Shown: piece after piece, positions 1 to 7,957 of the stretch
Layout of the letters: every line of letters begins with the position of its first letter
How positions within the stretch are numbered: position 1 is the first letter of the stretch
Assembly: GCF_008728195.1 (NCBI RefSeq)
Contig: NZ_CP031599.1
Location: 62,001 to 126,000, forward strand
Source: Roseovarius indicus
GTDB lineage: Bacteria > Pseudomonadota > Alphaproteobacteria > Rhodobacterales > Rhodobacteraceae
DNA length: 64,000 bases
Reading direction: 5' to 3'
Notes under the pieces: generated by a model
The model's database searches: none
The model's input: only the letters and a program-made list of their open reading frames with translations
Told to the model about the DNA's origin: nothing
Made by a program: the position numbers and the translations under genes

Positions 1-1545
1 GTCCTCTGCGGCAGACACGGAAACACCATCGGCTTCGGCGCGCGAGAGGATGGCGCGTGCCAGCGGGTGTGAAGACCGCGCCTCCAGGCTTGCTGCCAGC
101 GCCATGAGATCGCGTGCGAAAACGCCGACCAGTGGGTGAACCGCCGCCACCTCAGGCTCGCCCATGGTGATCGTCCCGGTCTTGTCCATCGCCAGTGCCG
201 TGGTCCGCCCCGGCGCCTCGACATAGGCGCCGCCCTTGATGAGCACCCCCGCTCGTGCCGACGCGGTCAGCGCCGCCACGATGGAAACCGGCGTAGAAAT
301 GACCAGCGCGCAAGGACATGCGATGACCAGAAGGACCAGAGCATTGTAGAACCAGTAGTCCCAGGCGCCGCCGAGCAGGAGCGGCGGCACCAGCGCGATG
401 GCGATCGCCAGAGCCATCACGATGGGTGTGTAGATGCGCGCGAACTTGGCCACCCACTGTTCGACCGGCGCGCGGCGGGCATGGGCATCGCCCACCATGC
501 GAATGATTTTCGCGAGCACCGTGTCCGAGGCGGCCTTCGTCGCCCGCACCGTCAGTGTGCCATCGCCGTTGATCGTGCCGGCATAGACCTCGTCGCCGGG
601 TTCCTTGGGCACTAGCGCGCTTTCCCCAGTAATTGGGGCCTGATCGACGGCCCCTGCCCCGTCCACGACCTCACCGTCGAGGGGGATCCGGTCGCCGCCG
701 CGCACGATAAACCTTGCATTGACTGCCACGGCCGCGGCCGGAACGTCGGATTCAGAACCGTCGTCGTAAAGAACCCGCGCCGTTGGCGGCGCCAGATCGA
801 GGAGCGCGGAAACCGCATTACGCGCCCGCCCCACGCTCCAGCTCTCAAGATAGAGTGAGAGCGAGAAGAAGAAGGCGACCGTCGCGGCCTCAAAAAACTC
901 GCCGAGGCCGATGGCGCCCGCGACGGCCACCACCATGAGCAGGTTCATGTCGGGGCTAAGCCTCCGCGCCGAAGACCAGGCCTTGGGCGCGACAAGCCAG
1001 ACGCCAAAAAGAATCGCGACGGCGAAGATCCCTGCTTCCGCCATAGGCATAGGCACCTCGCCATGGCCCGCAAAGAGCCCGAGCGCGCCGCCCATGCCGG
1101 TCTCGACAATGTGAAAAAGGAATCCCGCCGCCCAGAAGCCGCCGCTCAACGAGGTAAAGCGCTTCTGACGTGCCAGATGCGCCGCCTGGTCCTCTGCTGC
1201 GTTGTCGGCATCCCATGGCTTCGCGCTCATGCCGGTCGTTGCGACCAACTGCGTGACTTCGTCGTCTGGTATCCTCTCGGCGCTATCGAGGATGGTCATT
1301 CTCCCGTTGATCACGTCGAATGCCAGGTGTTCGGCTCCGCCCACTTTCGGTCCGACAACCCGGTTCAGGATCGCCACCTCTTCGGCGCAATCGAGCCCGG
1401 AGACCCGAAAGCTCCTTCCGCCGGACGGCGCTGGCGCCTTGGACGCGACGTCCTTGCTGGCGTCGCAACAGGATTTGCCTCTTGCGTGAGATTGCTCTTG
1501 ATCACTCGGTTGGCTGTGATCGTTGCGGTTGCCGTCGGTAGACAT
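1..1545 (-). CDS. Heavy-metal P1B-type ATPase (Zn/Cd/Pb class), 3' end outside window
   Basis: This would be an inner-membrane pump that exports divalent soft metals using ATP. The minus strand is open from an ATG at 1545 to the left edge, giving 515 codons. Residues about 40-105 look like a heavy-metal-associated domain with the motif LDCAEEV. Membrane segments follow, then the actuator motif TGES, the transmembrane metal site CPC (about residue 410) and the phosphorylation motif DKTGT (about residue 454). Family members are about 700-800 residues, so the nucleotide-binding end and last helices lie outside. A GAGG ribosome site sits about 8 bases before the ATG. A MerR-type promoter lies just upstream. 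Zn/Cd/Pb specificity is inferred from the CPC class, not proven. Confidence 0.93.
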   Translation of the reverse strand, partial: MSTDGNRNDHSQPSDQEQSHARGKSCCDASKDVASKAPAPSGGRSFRVSGLDCAEEVAILNRVVGPKVGGAEHLAFDVINGRMTILDSAERIPDDEVTQLVATTGMSAKPWDADNAAEDQAAHLARQKRFTSLSGGFWAAGFLFHIVETGMGGALGLFAGHGEVPMPMAEAGIFAVAILFGVWLVAPKAWSSARRLSPDMNLLMVVAVAGAIGLGEFFEAATVAFFFSLSLYLESWSVGRARNAVSALLDLAPPTARVLYDDGSESDVPAAAVAVNARFIVRGGDRIPLDGEVVDGAGAVDQAPITGESALVPKEPGDEVYAGTINGDGTLTVRATKAASDTVLAKIIRMVGDAHARRAPVEQWVAKFARIYTPIVMALAIAIALVPPLLLGGAWDYWFYNALVLLVIACPCALVISTPVSIVAALTASARAGVLIKGGAYVEAPGRTTALAMDKTGTITMGEPEVAAVHPLVGVFARDLMALAASLEARSSHPLARAILSRAEADGVSVSAAED

Positions 1546-1577
1546 CGATTGACCTCGGGATTCATTGATTCCACATT

Positions 1578-1608
1578 GTTGTAGTCCCTACAGCAACTAG
1601 AGCTTCAA
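1578..1608 (-). promoter_or_regulatory. MerR-family-type promoter/operator of the metal ATPase
   Basis: Reading the minus strand, a -35 element TTGAAG and a -10 element TACAAC are separated by 19 bases. That over-long spacer is the hallmark of promoters that MerR-family regulators untwist. The spacer holds the imperfect dyad CTCTAGTTGCTGTAG, close in form to CadR/PbrR/ZntR operators. It ends about 30 bases before the ATPase ATG. The cognate regulator is not adjacent; the only merR-like sequence in the window is the truncated one at 5485. Confidence 0.7.
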
Positions 1609-1702
1609 GGGTAAGAATGGGACGTTGCGCGCAGAAAAATGCGGCGTCCGGAAGTTCGCCGCGCTATTAAGGCGCGATGAAATCAGAAAGAGTGGGTTAG
1701 AA

Positions 1703-1972
1703 ATGCAGAAACGACACGCGCCTATTATTGCAGCAATTCTGGTACTCGCCGGCTGCGCGGTGCCGCCGACAGATGATGGCGCCCAGAACAACGTTGGTAA
1801 TGTTCCCGAGTCTGTCGCGGCCCTTGCTGCACCTGGGCAGGATCTCACTTCGGCTCGTCGCCTTCCGGAGGACGGTTGCTACTGGTATGAGCACAGTGGA
1901 CCAGTGGAGACGACTTTGGTGCCTCTTCGCGCGGCCGGCGGCGGTCCAATCTGCACTTCTCTCCAGTCCTGA
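1703..1972 (+). CDS. Small outer-membrane-type lipoprotein of unknown function
   Basis: The protein is 89 residues. It starts MQKRHAPIIAAILVLAGC, a signal peptide with a clear lipobox (LAGC), so the mature protein should be lipid-anchored at the cysteine. The mature part is short and carries two further cysteines (DGCYWYEHSG and GPICTS) that could form a disulfide. I chose the ATG at 1703 because it places the signal peptide at the start; the frame is open further upstream. It lies divergently from the metal ATPase. I do not recognise a named family. Confidence 0.6.
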   Translation: MQKRHAPIIAAILVLAGCAVPPTDDGAQNNVGNVPESVAALAAPGQDLTSARRLPEDGCYWYEHSGPVETTLVPLRAAGGGPICTSLQS

Positions 1973-2019
1973 TTTGCTTATCCACAGTGTCGCAGATACG
2001 TCGTGTTCGGCGCACGCGT

Positions 2020-2682
2020 TCAACTTTGCGCTGTCACGCTATCCTCGGCCGAGTAAAGAAACGCTGTCGAACCGATCCTGACGTTCGGGTAAAGTTCATT
2101 GATGTGGGCCATGACCATCCGGACGCAGCCAGAACTTGCGCGACCTCCAATACTTTTTGGATAAGGTGTGCCATGGATCCGTAGGTAGCTATCCCGGTTT
2201 CCAACATAAAGATAAAGCGCACGTGACCCAAGTGCGTTGGTCGGGCCGGGTTCCATACCACCTGCGTATTGCTCGTACTCCGGATTGCGTTCAATCATGT
2301 TTTTGGTTGGCGTCCAATGAGGCCATTTCACCTTCCGCTTAATCGCATAAGTTCCCGGCTCATAAAGGTCGCCCTTCGCAATGGCCACGCCATAGCGCAT
2401 TGCCGTTCCACCTTCTTCGATGTGATAGAGGTATCGCGCCACTGCATCCACGTGGATGTCGCCCGGAACGAGGCTGCGCTTCGCAACGACGCGCTGCGGC
2501 AAAAATCGTGGATGCAGACCCCACGGGTTGGTCGTGGCTGAGTCGTAACCAAGCGGTGTGACTTGCTCGTCCCAAGCCGCCTTTTGCGATTCTGTTGGCC
2601 ACGTGTCGGCTAAGAGCGGGCTGGCGATTGAGGCTGAAAAAAGCGCAGTCGTCGTTTGGATGAAGTGACGTCTTGTCAGCAT
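2020..2682 (-). CDS. L,D-transpeptidase (YkuD domain), Tat-exported
   Basis: The enzyme would form 3-3 cross-links in, or attach proteins to, peptidoglycan in the periplasm. The 220-residue protein starts MLTRRHFIQ, a twin-arginine signal. The catalytic region contains the conserved histidine-glycine (RIHGTPYP) followed by SSGCVRM, the SxGC(I/V)RM catalytic cysteine motif. The ATG at 2682 is preferred over an in-frame GTG at 2700 because AAGGAA lies 8 bases before it. A MerR-type promoter lies 130 bases upstream. A paralogue follows at 3110-3691. Confidence 0.93.
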   Translation of the reverse strand: MLTRRHFIQTTTALFSASIASPLLADTWPTESQKAAWDEQVTPLGYDSATTNPWGLHPRFLPQRVVAKRSLVPGDIHVDAVARYLYHIEEGGTAMRYGVAIAKGDLYEPGTYAIKRKVKWPHWTPTKNMIERNPEYEQYAGGMEPGPTNALGSRALYLYVGNRDSYLRIHGTPYPKSIGGRASSGCVRMVMAHINELYPNVRIGSTAFLYSAEDSVTAQS

Positions 2683-2810
2683 CTTTTCTGTTTCCTTCAC
2701 TAAATTTTACGACGGGACAAGCTATATCCCGCACGCGTCGTTAGTCGTTACTAGCCCGAAAAGGAAAGACGCAGCGTTGGCAACCTTCTCGGGGTTTGGT
2801 CATTATTGTC

Positions 2811-2841
2811 GCTCTAACTCCTAAAGCTACTAGAGGTTCAA
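2811..2841 (-). promoter_or_regulatory. MerR-family-type promoter upstream of the L,D-transpeptidase
   Basis: On the minus strand TTGAAC and TAGAGC are separated by 19 bases, and the spacer contains the dyad CTCTAGTAGCTTTAGGAG, resembling metal-responsive MerR operators. It points at the transpeptidase gene ending at 2020. The flanking stretch 2842-3109 shows no convincing gene; the short open frames there have no family resemblance. Confidence 0.55.
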
Positions 2842-3109
2842 GAAAAAGTTTACTTTCAAAAACACGGTTGCCTTTGAACCTATCCAATTCTTCCCAGAGC
2901 TGGAAATGCACCGAACTTCCAGTATGACAACGCACCCACCTAGCCCGTCGACATCGCCAACCCCATCGGGATCATCACGTCGTTCGCACCAGCGACCTGA
3001 AAATTGAGTCCGGATTTGACATGCGGCTAGGAAAAGGTTGCATCGTACTGCTCGTTGTTGAATCCTATGGGTTGCGACTTGCACCGACTTCGAGGTGCAG
3101 GTGGCTATG

Positions 3110-3691
3110 TCAAGGGCCTTTTAGTTTCGGGTAAAGATACACGCGTGCACCTATCGCAACACGATCGTACAGGTCCTTTACATGCTTATTGGTGAGGCGG
3201 GCACATCCGTTTGAAACCGCCGAACCGATGGTTTCCGGTGCGTTGGTTCCATGGATTCGAAGATAGGTGTCTCGGCCGTCATCATCATATAAATAAAGCG
3301 CTCGCGCGCCGAGAGGATTATTCGGTCCTCCCTTCAAACCGTTTCTAAATCGCGCGTACTTATTCGGCTCTCTTTGGATCATGGCGTTGGTCGGCCGCCA
3401 CCACGGCCATTTAGCTTTGCGCGCTACCGTGAACACGCCCGATTCATACAAATCCTTGCGCCCAACCCCAACTCCGTAGCGGATCGCCATGCCTTTCTTG
3501 AGCATGAAATAGAGAAAAAAATCATCCGGTACTACATGCAGGTCACCGGGCAACCAATCCGTCCGACGCGCGTTTACGAGTTGAGGGAGAAACCGTTCTG
3601 GAAATGTGGATTGACTTGCGGCACTACCCGTCGGGGTCAATAAGCTAGCCGCACCGGCAGACACAAACATTCGCCTGCTAAAACTTGTCAT
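3110..3691 (-). CDS. L,D-transpeptidase (YkuD domain), second copy
   Basis: This 193-residue paralogue of the 2020-2682 protein has a signal-like start (MTSFSRRMFVSAGAASL, containing RR). The catalytic region has RIHGTNAP followed by SNGCARL. The cysteine motif is therefore present, with alanine at the usual isoleucine/valine position. The start at 3691 places the signal peptide at the N-terminus and has AGGG upstream; the frame continues 30 codons further up without a signal. Two YkuD genes in tandem with a metal exporter suggest an envelope-stress role, but that is inference. Confidence 0.92.
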   Translation of the reverse strand: MTSFSRRMFVSAGAASLLTPTGSAASQSTFPERFLPQLVNARRTDWLPGDLHVVPDDFFLYFMLKKGMAIRYGVGVGRKDLYESGVFTVARKAKWPWWRPTNAMIQREPNKYARFRNGLKGGPNNPLGARALYLYDDDGRDTYLRIHGTNAPETIGSAVSNGCARLTNKHVKDLYDRVAIGARVYLYPKLKGP

Positions 3692-4220
3692 TATGATGTA
3701 CCCTGCTATTTTGACTTGAGTGAAATTGCGAACACATAGCGTCGTTCTGTAGAACTCACGATCGTGTGATAACAATTGCAAACGGTTTGTTTGTTGCTTC
3801 GAGGGTACGATCCGAGCTCAATCAGAATATTGATTTGCCCAAAGCACTACGAGCGCATAGCCGATACCATTGTTGTCGTACCACTCTCTAGCGTGATCCA
3901 AGCTTGCTTTCTCTGTCGCCGGCGATATCGGCGAGACGCTTACGTATTTCGAGAGAGACTGGTTCGTCGACTTGCCTTTGATTTTCCATTCTACTCAGGA
4001 GTGAGTGCTGCTGGAAAGCCCACGACGTTTGAAAGCTCGTTATTGAAAGCTGACTTGTCGATGGGTGGATTTTGCTTCGGCCTATCGTGTGTCCGGCTTT
4101 ATTGGGTGGTTTCACACCTGAGGCGCACGGAGCTTCAACGCGATAAAATGCTTTACGCTTGATGCGCGATCCCGCCTCGCATATTCCCGCGTAAAGTCTT
4201 TTGAAAGAGGCACGTGTCAT
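3692..4220. other. Intergenic stretch, no gene recognised
   Basis: This 529-base stretch separates divergently transcribed genes (transpeptidase leftward, membrane protein rightward). Short open frames exist on both strands but show no family resemblance and no good ribosome site. It presumably carries both promoters; AGAGG precedes the 4221 start by about 10 bases. Confidence 0.5.
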
Positions 4221-4919
4221 ATGACTCTGTCCGCATTCCTGCGTATCGACAAGATCCTGCTCGGCATTGTCGCCGCCGTGCTCTTCCTTACGCTCGGTAT
4301 CTATTTTTACAGCACCGAATATTTCGCGCTCATCTACGCGCGCGAGGACGGCTTCGTGGAATACGGCACAGCCCTGTTTCTCTTCGTGGCCAGCTTCGTG
4401 CTGATTATGAACGCCCGTTCGCTCAAGGCGCGCGGCGCGCGTCTGGCGCTGGGTTGTACGCTGTTCTACGCGCTCCTCTTTTTCTTCGCTGCGGGCGAGG
4501 AGATTTCCTGGGGCCAGCGTATATTCGGTTGGGAAACCGGCGAGACCTTCCAGGAGATCAACAAGCAGCAGGAGACCAACGTGCACAATCTGATCGTGCC
4601 CACCCCTTGGGGCGATTTCCACCTCGCCAAGACGCTCTTCGGCCCGATCCTGACGTTAATCGTGCTGGTCTACCTCGCCGTGCTGCCGCTGCTCTACCCG
4701 CGCGTCGGCTGGATTAAACTCGCGGCCAATCGCATTGCCGCTCCGGTGCCCAGCAAACGTCACGCGATCCTCGCCGTTGCAGCAAGCCTGTTGATCGCGG
4801 TCATCGACGTTCCTCGCAAATGGGAGGTCTACGAGTTGGTCTTCTCGCTACTGGTAACGTCGATCTTCCTCCTGCCGCAGAACAGAAAACACACGACCTT
4901 CTTGGGGCGTGATATTTGA
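4221..4919 (+). CDS. Polytopic inner-membrane protein of unknown function
   Basis: The protein is 232 residues with about six hydrophobic segments: residues 12-32, 45-65, 75-93, 130-155, 172-192 and 200-220. Between the third and fourth is the acidic/aromatic motif GEEISWGQRIFGWETG, followed by a short hydrophilic stretch (EINKQQETNVHN). I have seen this GEEISWGQR signature in uncharacterised bacterial membrane proteins and know no function for it. The gene stands alone between the L,D-transpeptidases and a mobile-element boundary. AGAGG lies before the ATG. Confidence 0.75.
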   Translation: MTLSAFLRIDKILLGIVAAVLFLTLGIYFYSTEYFALIYAREDGFVEYGTALFLFVASFVLIMNARSLKARGARLALGCTLFYALLFFFAAGEEISWGQRIFGWETGETFQEINKQQETNVHNLIVPTPWGDFHLAKTLFGPILTLIVLVYLAVLPLLYPRVGWIKLAANRIAAPVPSKRHAILAVAASLLIAVIDVPRKWEVYELVFSLLVTSIFLLPQNRKHTTFLGRDI

Positions 4920-5074
4920 TCAATGGTTCGCTTTCCCTTTGCCTCTCATTATTTTGCAACTACGATATCCTTTTAGGCTTCGGACTCGTGATAGCAGGAG
5001 TCCTTCGTCAGGGATTTCGGGGAGAAATGGAGGCCCGGTCTAAGTGAGGGTCTGGCGCATCTGGTTGGTCGAGA

Positions 5075-5484
5075 TTGTAGATAAGCCGTTACTCGCGGGA
5101 CATTTTCTTTAACCTCCCAGGTTTGGGAAGAAGGAGATGTTCATGACCAAGGATCAACGCGAGATCCAACGCAAGTTGCGGATACTGCGACATGCGGAGG
5201 AGATCGGTCACGTCGCGAGGACTTGCCGCTACTTCGGGATAGGTCGATCCAGCTTCTACCGTTGGCGTCAAGCCTATGCGGAGCGTGGCGAAGCTGGCCT
5301 GATCAACGCGCCGCCCATTCCCAAGTGGCATGCCAATCGGACGCCGCCTGAGCGCGAGGACAAGGTACTTTATCTTCGACGCAAGTATCACCTCGGCCCG
5401 ATGCGGATCGTCTGGTACTTGGAGCGCTATCACGACATCAAACTGTCTGACGCCACGGTTTTGCGCATCCTGCGCCACAGATCG
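5075..5484 (+). mobile_element. Truncated IS481-family element (left part)
   Basis: Only the left end and the N-terminal coding part of an IS481-like element remain. The coding sequence gives an HTH transposase N-terminus (FGIGRSSFYRWRQAYAERG, then PEREDKVLYLRRKYHLGPMR). Homology to the family stops at about residue 110, where merR sequence begins. The catalytic DDE core is absent. The left boundary near 5075 is approximate; I could not pair terminal inverted repeats because the right end is missing. Confidence 0.6.
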
Positions 5485-5685
5485 GTGAAGACCCTTAGGC
5501 GCGCAGATCTGGCCAAGCTGACCGGCTGCAACCTCGAGACCATTCGCTACTATGAGAACATCTGCGTCATGCCAGAGCCGCCGCGCTCCAGCAAAAACTA
5601 TCGCGTCTACGATGATAGGCACGTCGCGCGTCTGCGCTTCATCATGCGTGCGCGCGAGCTGGTGTCGCGTTGCCCTTTAATCTGA
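5143..5685 (+). pseudogene. Chimeric ORF: IS481 transposase N-terminus fused in frame to truncated MerR regulator
   Basis: The frame starts at ATG 5143 (AAGGAG six bases upstream). It encodes about 114 residues of IS481 transposase, then runs in frame into a MerR-family N-terminus. What looks like the native merR start is GTG at 5485, giving MKTLRRADLAKLTGCNLE, then TIRYYE and a YRVYDDRHV segment, the winged-HTH of MerR proteins. The MerR part breaks off after MRAREL at the end of the Tni transposon (5663), before the dimerisation helix and metal-binding cysteines. Neither half is complete, so neither original function is expected. A DNA-binding fusion product cannot be excluded. Confidence 0.75.
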
Positions 5686-5687
5686 GA
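5670..5687 (+). repeat. Transposon-end repeat 1 (TniA/TnsB-like binding site)
   Basis: The sequence TTGCCCTTTAATCTGAGA matches 7160-7177 (TTGCCCTTAATTGTGAGA) at 15 of 18 positions in the same orientation. Without the ISKra4 insertion the two would lie about 40 bases apart, directly inside the TGTCG terminus at 5663. Confidence 0.55.
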
Positions 5688-5692
5688 CGCGA
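5684..5692 (+). repeat. Target-site duplication, left of ISKra4 copy A
   Basis: GAGACGCGA occurs here and again at 7133-7141, immediately outside the two inverted-repeat ends. Confidence 0.9.
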
Positions 5693-7132
5693 GGGAGTGG
5701 GCAAAACCTGGGGGTCACGCGGCTCTTTGGTACGCGCCGGTTAGCCGACCGTCGAGAACCGCGGCGCGGACAACGGCCACGCGGTGGGCTCCCTTGGGCG
5801 ACCATCTCATGCGGCGGCGCTTGCCCATGCGGGTGTTCCCGATGTCGTCCACGCAGCCCTCTGCCCGGGACGAAGAAATCGGAAGACCCGCGCGGTACCG
5901 CCGACCATAGTCGGTCAGGCTGTCCATGTTGTTTGCAAGGTATGAGTACAGATCGCGGCACCGGGCTTGCACTCGCCGGGCCGCATCAGTCGCCACGCGG
6001 TCATCTGTAGCCAGCCGCGTGCAATCGACCATCAACCATTGGAGACTGGTCGTGGCCGTTAGAACTTTTCCATGCCAAAGGTACCATCGCAGCGTTTCGG
6101 CGGGACGTTTGAACAGCACTGGAATGCCGGAGAAGCCCCTGCTCTGCAGCAGGCCCTTTACGGCGTTCTCAACGTGCTGAATGCGCATCGAGATATGCCA
6201 CCAGTCGAGAATGTGGCGAACCTTTCCACCGACGGCGACGCGCACGAGGTTCGGCAGGGCGGGTTCCCCGTCCGAAATCACCGTGACGGTTTGTTTGTGA
6301 TCCCAACCGAGAGCCCTCAAGTCCTGGCGAAGCTGGCTGGCAGGTGACAGGACTGCCTGCTGAACAAGGCCGAAGCGGCGGCACTTGTCGTGGCTTTCGA
6401 TCTTGCCAACCACAACATCGAGGTGTCGCTTCTGGTATTCCGGTCGGCATCGGATATGCGCACCGTCCAGGAAAACCGTCAACGCAGACGCCTCTTCGGC
6501 GGCCGAAGGAACTACAGGCTGAGTCTGCTCGCTGTCGCAGATCTCCCGGGAGACTTTGCCCAGACGATTGCGCACCGATGTATTCACCTGCTTCGCGCAA
6601 GGCAGGAAGGTTTCCAGGATTCGTGCCGCTTCCCGGAAGGAATGCCGTGCCCCAAGTTCGGCCTGAAGGCGTTGCAGTTCCGGAGTCGACCGGTCCGGAA
6701 AAAAATGAGCGAGTGGCGAAAGCGGTCCGCCCAGGACGTCGTCGGATTTTGTATCGCAGGCGCAGCGACGAATGCGCGGCGCCTTGACCTGGAACCTGCC
6801 GAAGAGGGTGTCGAGCACCCGAGGCCGATAATCATGTATGGCTCGGACCTCGTCGCAGTCAGGACATATTCTGCTGGCTTCGGAAACTTCCTCGATCTGG
6901 TCGAGCAGGATCGCATTCTGTAATTGCCCCAGGATCGTCTTCGCATCTTCGAGTAACAACCCGAACCCCTCAGGCTGCGTGCGTCGAAACGGGCGGGACA
7001 AACGGCCGAGAGGATGCCTCTTTGTGGTTCCGTTCTCAAAGGTCGTCTCGACTATAATCCGCACGTCCATGGCAGTTCCCCTCTCAATGAACCACCAACA
7101 TACACAGACACCCCCAGGTTTTGCCCACTCCC
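5693..7132 (-). mobile_element. ISKra4-family insertion sequence, copy A (1440 bp)
   Basis: Both ends read GGGAGTGGGCAAAACC inward and continue CTGGGGGT, giving a terminal inverted repeat of about 23 bases. The element is flanked by a perfect 9-bp duplication, GAGACGCGA, at 5684-5692 and 7133-7141. The target duplication shows simple insertion into the Tni transposon end. It is inverted relative to copy B at 9838-11277, has the same length, and its transposase differs at only one or two residues. Confidence 0.92.
5715..7070 (-). CDS. ISKra4-family transposase (copy A)
   Basis: The 451-residue protein matches ISKra4-type transposases in layout. It has an N-terminal region (MDVRIIVETTFENG), a zinc-ribbon-like CPDC plus RRCAC pair, an internal FLDGAHIRCR stretch and an ISDGEPALPNLV segment likely carrying catalytic acidic residues, then HILDWWHISMRI. 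The start at 7070 matches copy B; the frame is open upstream but outside what copy B encodes. It fills nearly the whole element and reads leftward. Confidence 0.9.
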   Translation of the reverse strand: MDVRIIVETTFENGTTKRHPLGRLSRPFRRTQPEGFGLLLEDAKTILGQLQNAILLDQIEEVSEASRICPDCDEVRAIHDYRPRVLDTLFGRFQVKAPRIRRCACDTKSDDVLGGPLSPLAHFFPDRSTPELQRLQAELGARHSFREAARILETFLPCAKQVNTSVRNRLGKVSREICDSEQTQPVVPSAAEEASALTVFLDGAHIRCRPEYQKRHLDVVVGKIESHDKCRRFGLVQQAVLSPASQLRQDLRALGWDHKQTVTVISDGEPALPNLVRVAVGGKVRHILDWWHISMRIQHVENAVKGLLQSRGFSGIPVLFKRPAETLRWYLWHGKVLTATTSLQWLMVDCTRLATDDRVATDAARRVQARCRDLYSYLANNMDSLTDYGRRYRAGLPISSSRAEGCVDDIGNTRMGKRRRMRWSPKGAHRVAVVRAAVLDGRLTGAYQRAA

Positions 7133-7141
7133 GAGACGCGA
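7133..7141 (+). repeat. Target-site duplication, right of ISKra4 copy A
   Basis: Second copy of GAGACGCGA. Removing one copy plus the element restores a continuous Tni transposon end. Confidence 0.9.
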
Positions 7142-7159
7142 CGCGTTTGGCGACAATTT

Positions 7160-7177
7160 TTGCCCTTAATTGTGAGA
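7160..7177 (+). repeat. Transposon-end repeat 2 (TniA/TnsB-like binding site)
   Basis: Partner of the repeat at 5670-5687. It overlaps the tniQ stop codon, so the transposase gene runs right up to the element end, as is usual for compact Tni elements. Confidence 0.5.
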
Positions 7178-7957
7178 TACGGCTGTCATGGGGCCCCTGT
7201 TTCTCGCGCACCTTTGCGCGATGTGATCAACCGCGGCAAGCAATCGAGGCTCCTTCTCGAAGGCGCGCAAGAGAGCAACCCTTGCATAGTCGTCGATGCT
7301 TTTGCTGACGATGGCTGCCTTAGCCAAGGGATGAGATCGAGCGGCGGCGATTGCGGCGAGGCAGAACAGCCTAACTTCCGATCTGGGGTTCTGGACAGCG
7401 AACGACGGATCCCCGCGGAAGGTTTTGAGTGACATGGCAAAGGTGACTGCGCGCATTGCGCGCCGAAGTTGCTTGGGGCCGCGCGAGCGCGCGGCGCACT
7501 CAAGCATCTCTGCCCCGCGGCGCGCTCGGTATATCAGTTTTCCAGATATTTGTTCCTCACGGAGTTTGCCAAGGGTCTGCACAAGTCTCGTCCCGCAAAC
7601 TTGGCAGTCAAATGCCCAGGCCCGCCTCCAATGCCTGAGCGAAAGACCCTCTCTGGCGCATTGCATGCAATGCTGGAATGGCATCTGAGCCGTCAGCGAG
7701 GCTTCTCGTGGCGTCATTGCCGGAAAGGTCAAAGATCGAACAACATCTGGGTTAACCCGTGCGGCGTTGGCAATCTTCGCCGCCGCAGCCGCGTCGACGT
7801 TGAAGTCCAAGGCGGTGCCATGCGCGGTATCGATTCTGAGATGAGCCAGTAGTTCCGCATCATCACAGTAGTTGGCCGCCGCCAGCCGAGACAACCAACC
7901 TGACAACAACTCGTCTGGCAGCGGCGCGACAGTCTTGGGCAGCGGGTGCGGCTTCAC
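7166..7957 (-). CDS. tniQ: TniQ-family transposition protein
   Basis: TniQ/TnsD-type proteins select or license target DNA for Tni transposition. The protein is 263 residues from the preferred GTG at 7957, whose codon overlaps the tniB stop (GTGA), implying translational coupling. Its start KTVAPLPDELLSGWLSRLA is the typical TniQ N-terminus. A zinc ribbon follows (CMQCAREG ... CQVCGTRL). An upstream ATG at 8017 would overlap tniB by 64 bases and add a proline-rich tail. The stop lies inside the second transposon-end repeat. Confidence 0.85.
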   Translation of the reverse strand: MKPHPLPKTVAPLPDELLSGWLSRLAAANYCDDAELLAHLRIDTAHGTALDFNVDAAAAAKIANAARVNPDVVRSLTFPAMTPREASLTAQMPFQHCMQCAREGLSLRHWRRAWAFDCQVCGTRLVQTLGKLREEQISGKLIYRARRGAEMLECAARSRGPKQLRRAMRAVTFAMSLKTFRGDPSFAVQNPRSEVRLFCLAAIAAARSHPLAKAAIVSKSIDDYARVALLRAFEKEPRLLAAVDHIAQRCARNRGPMTAVSHN

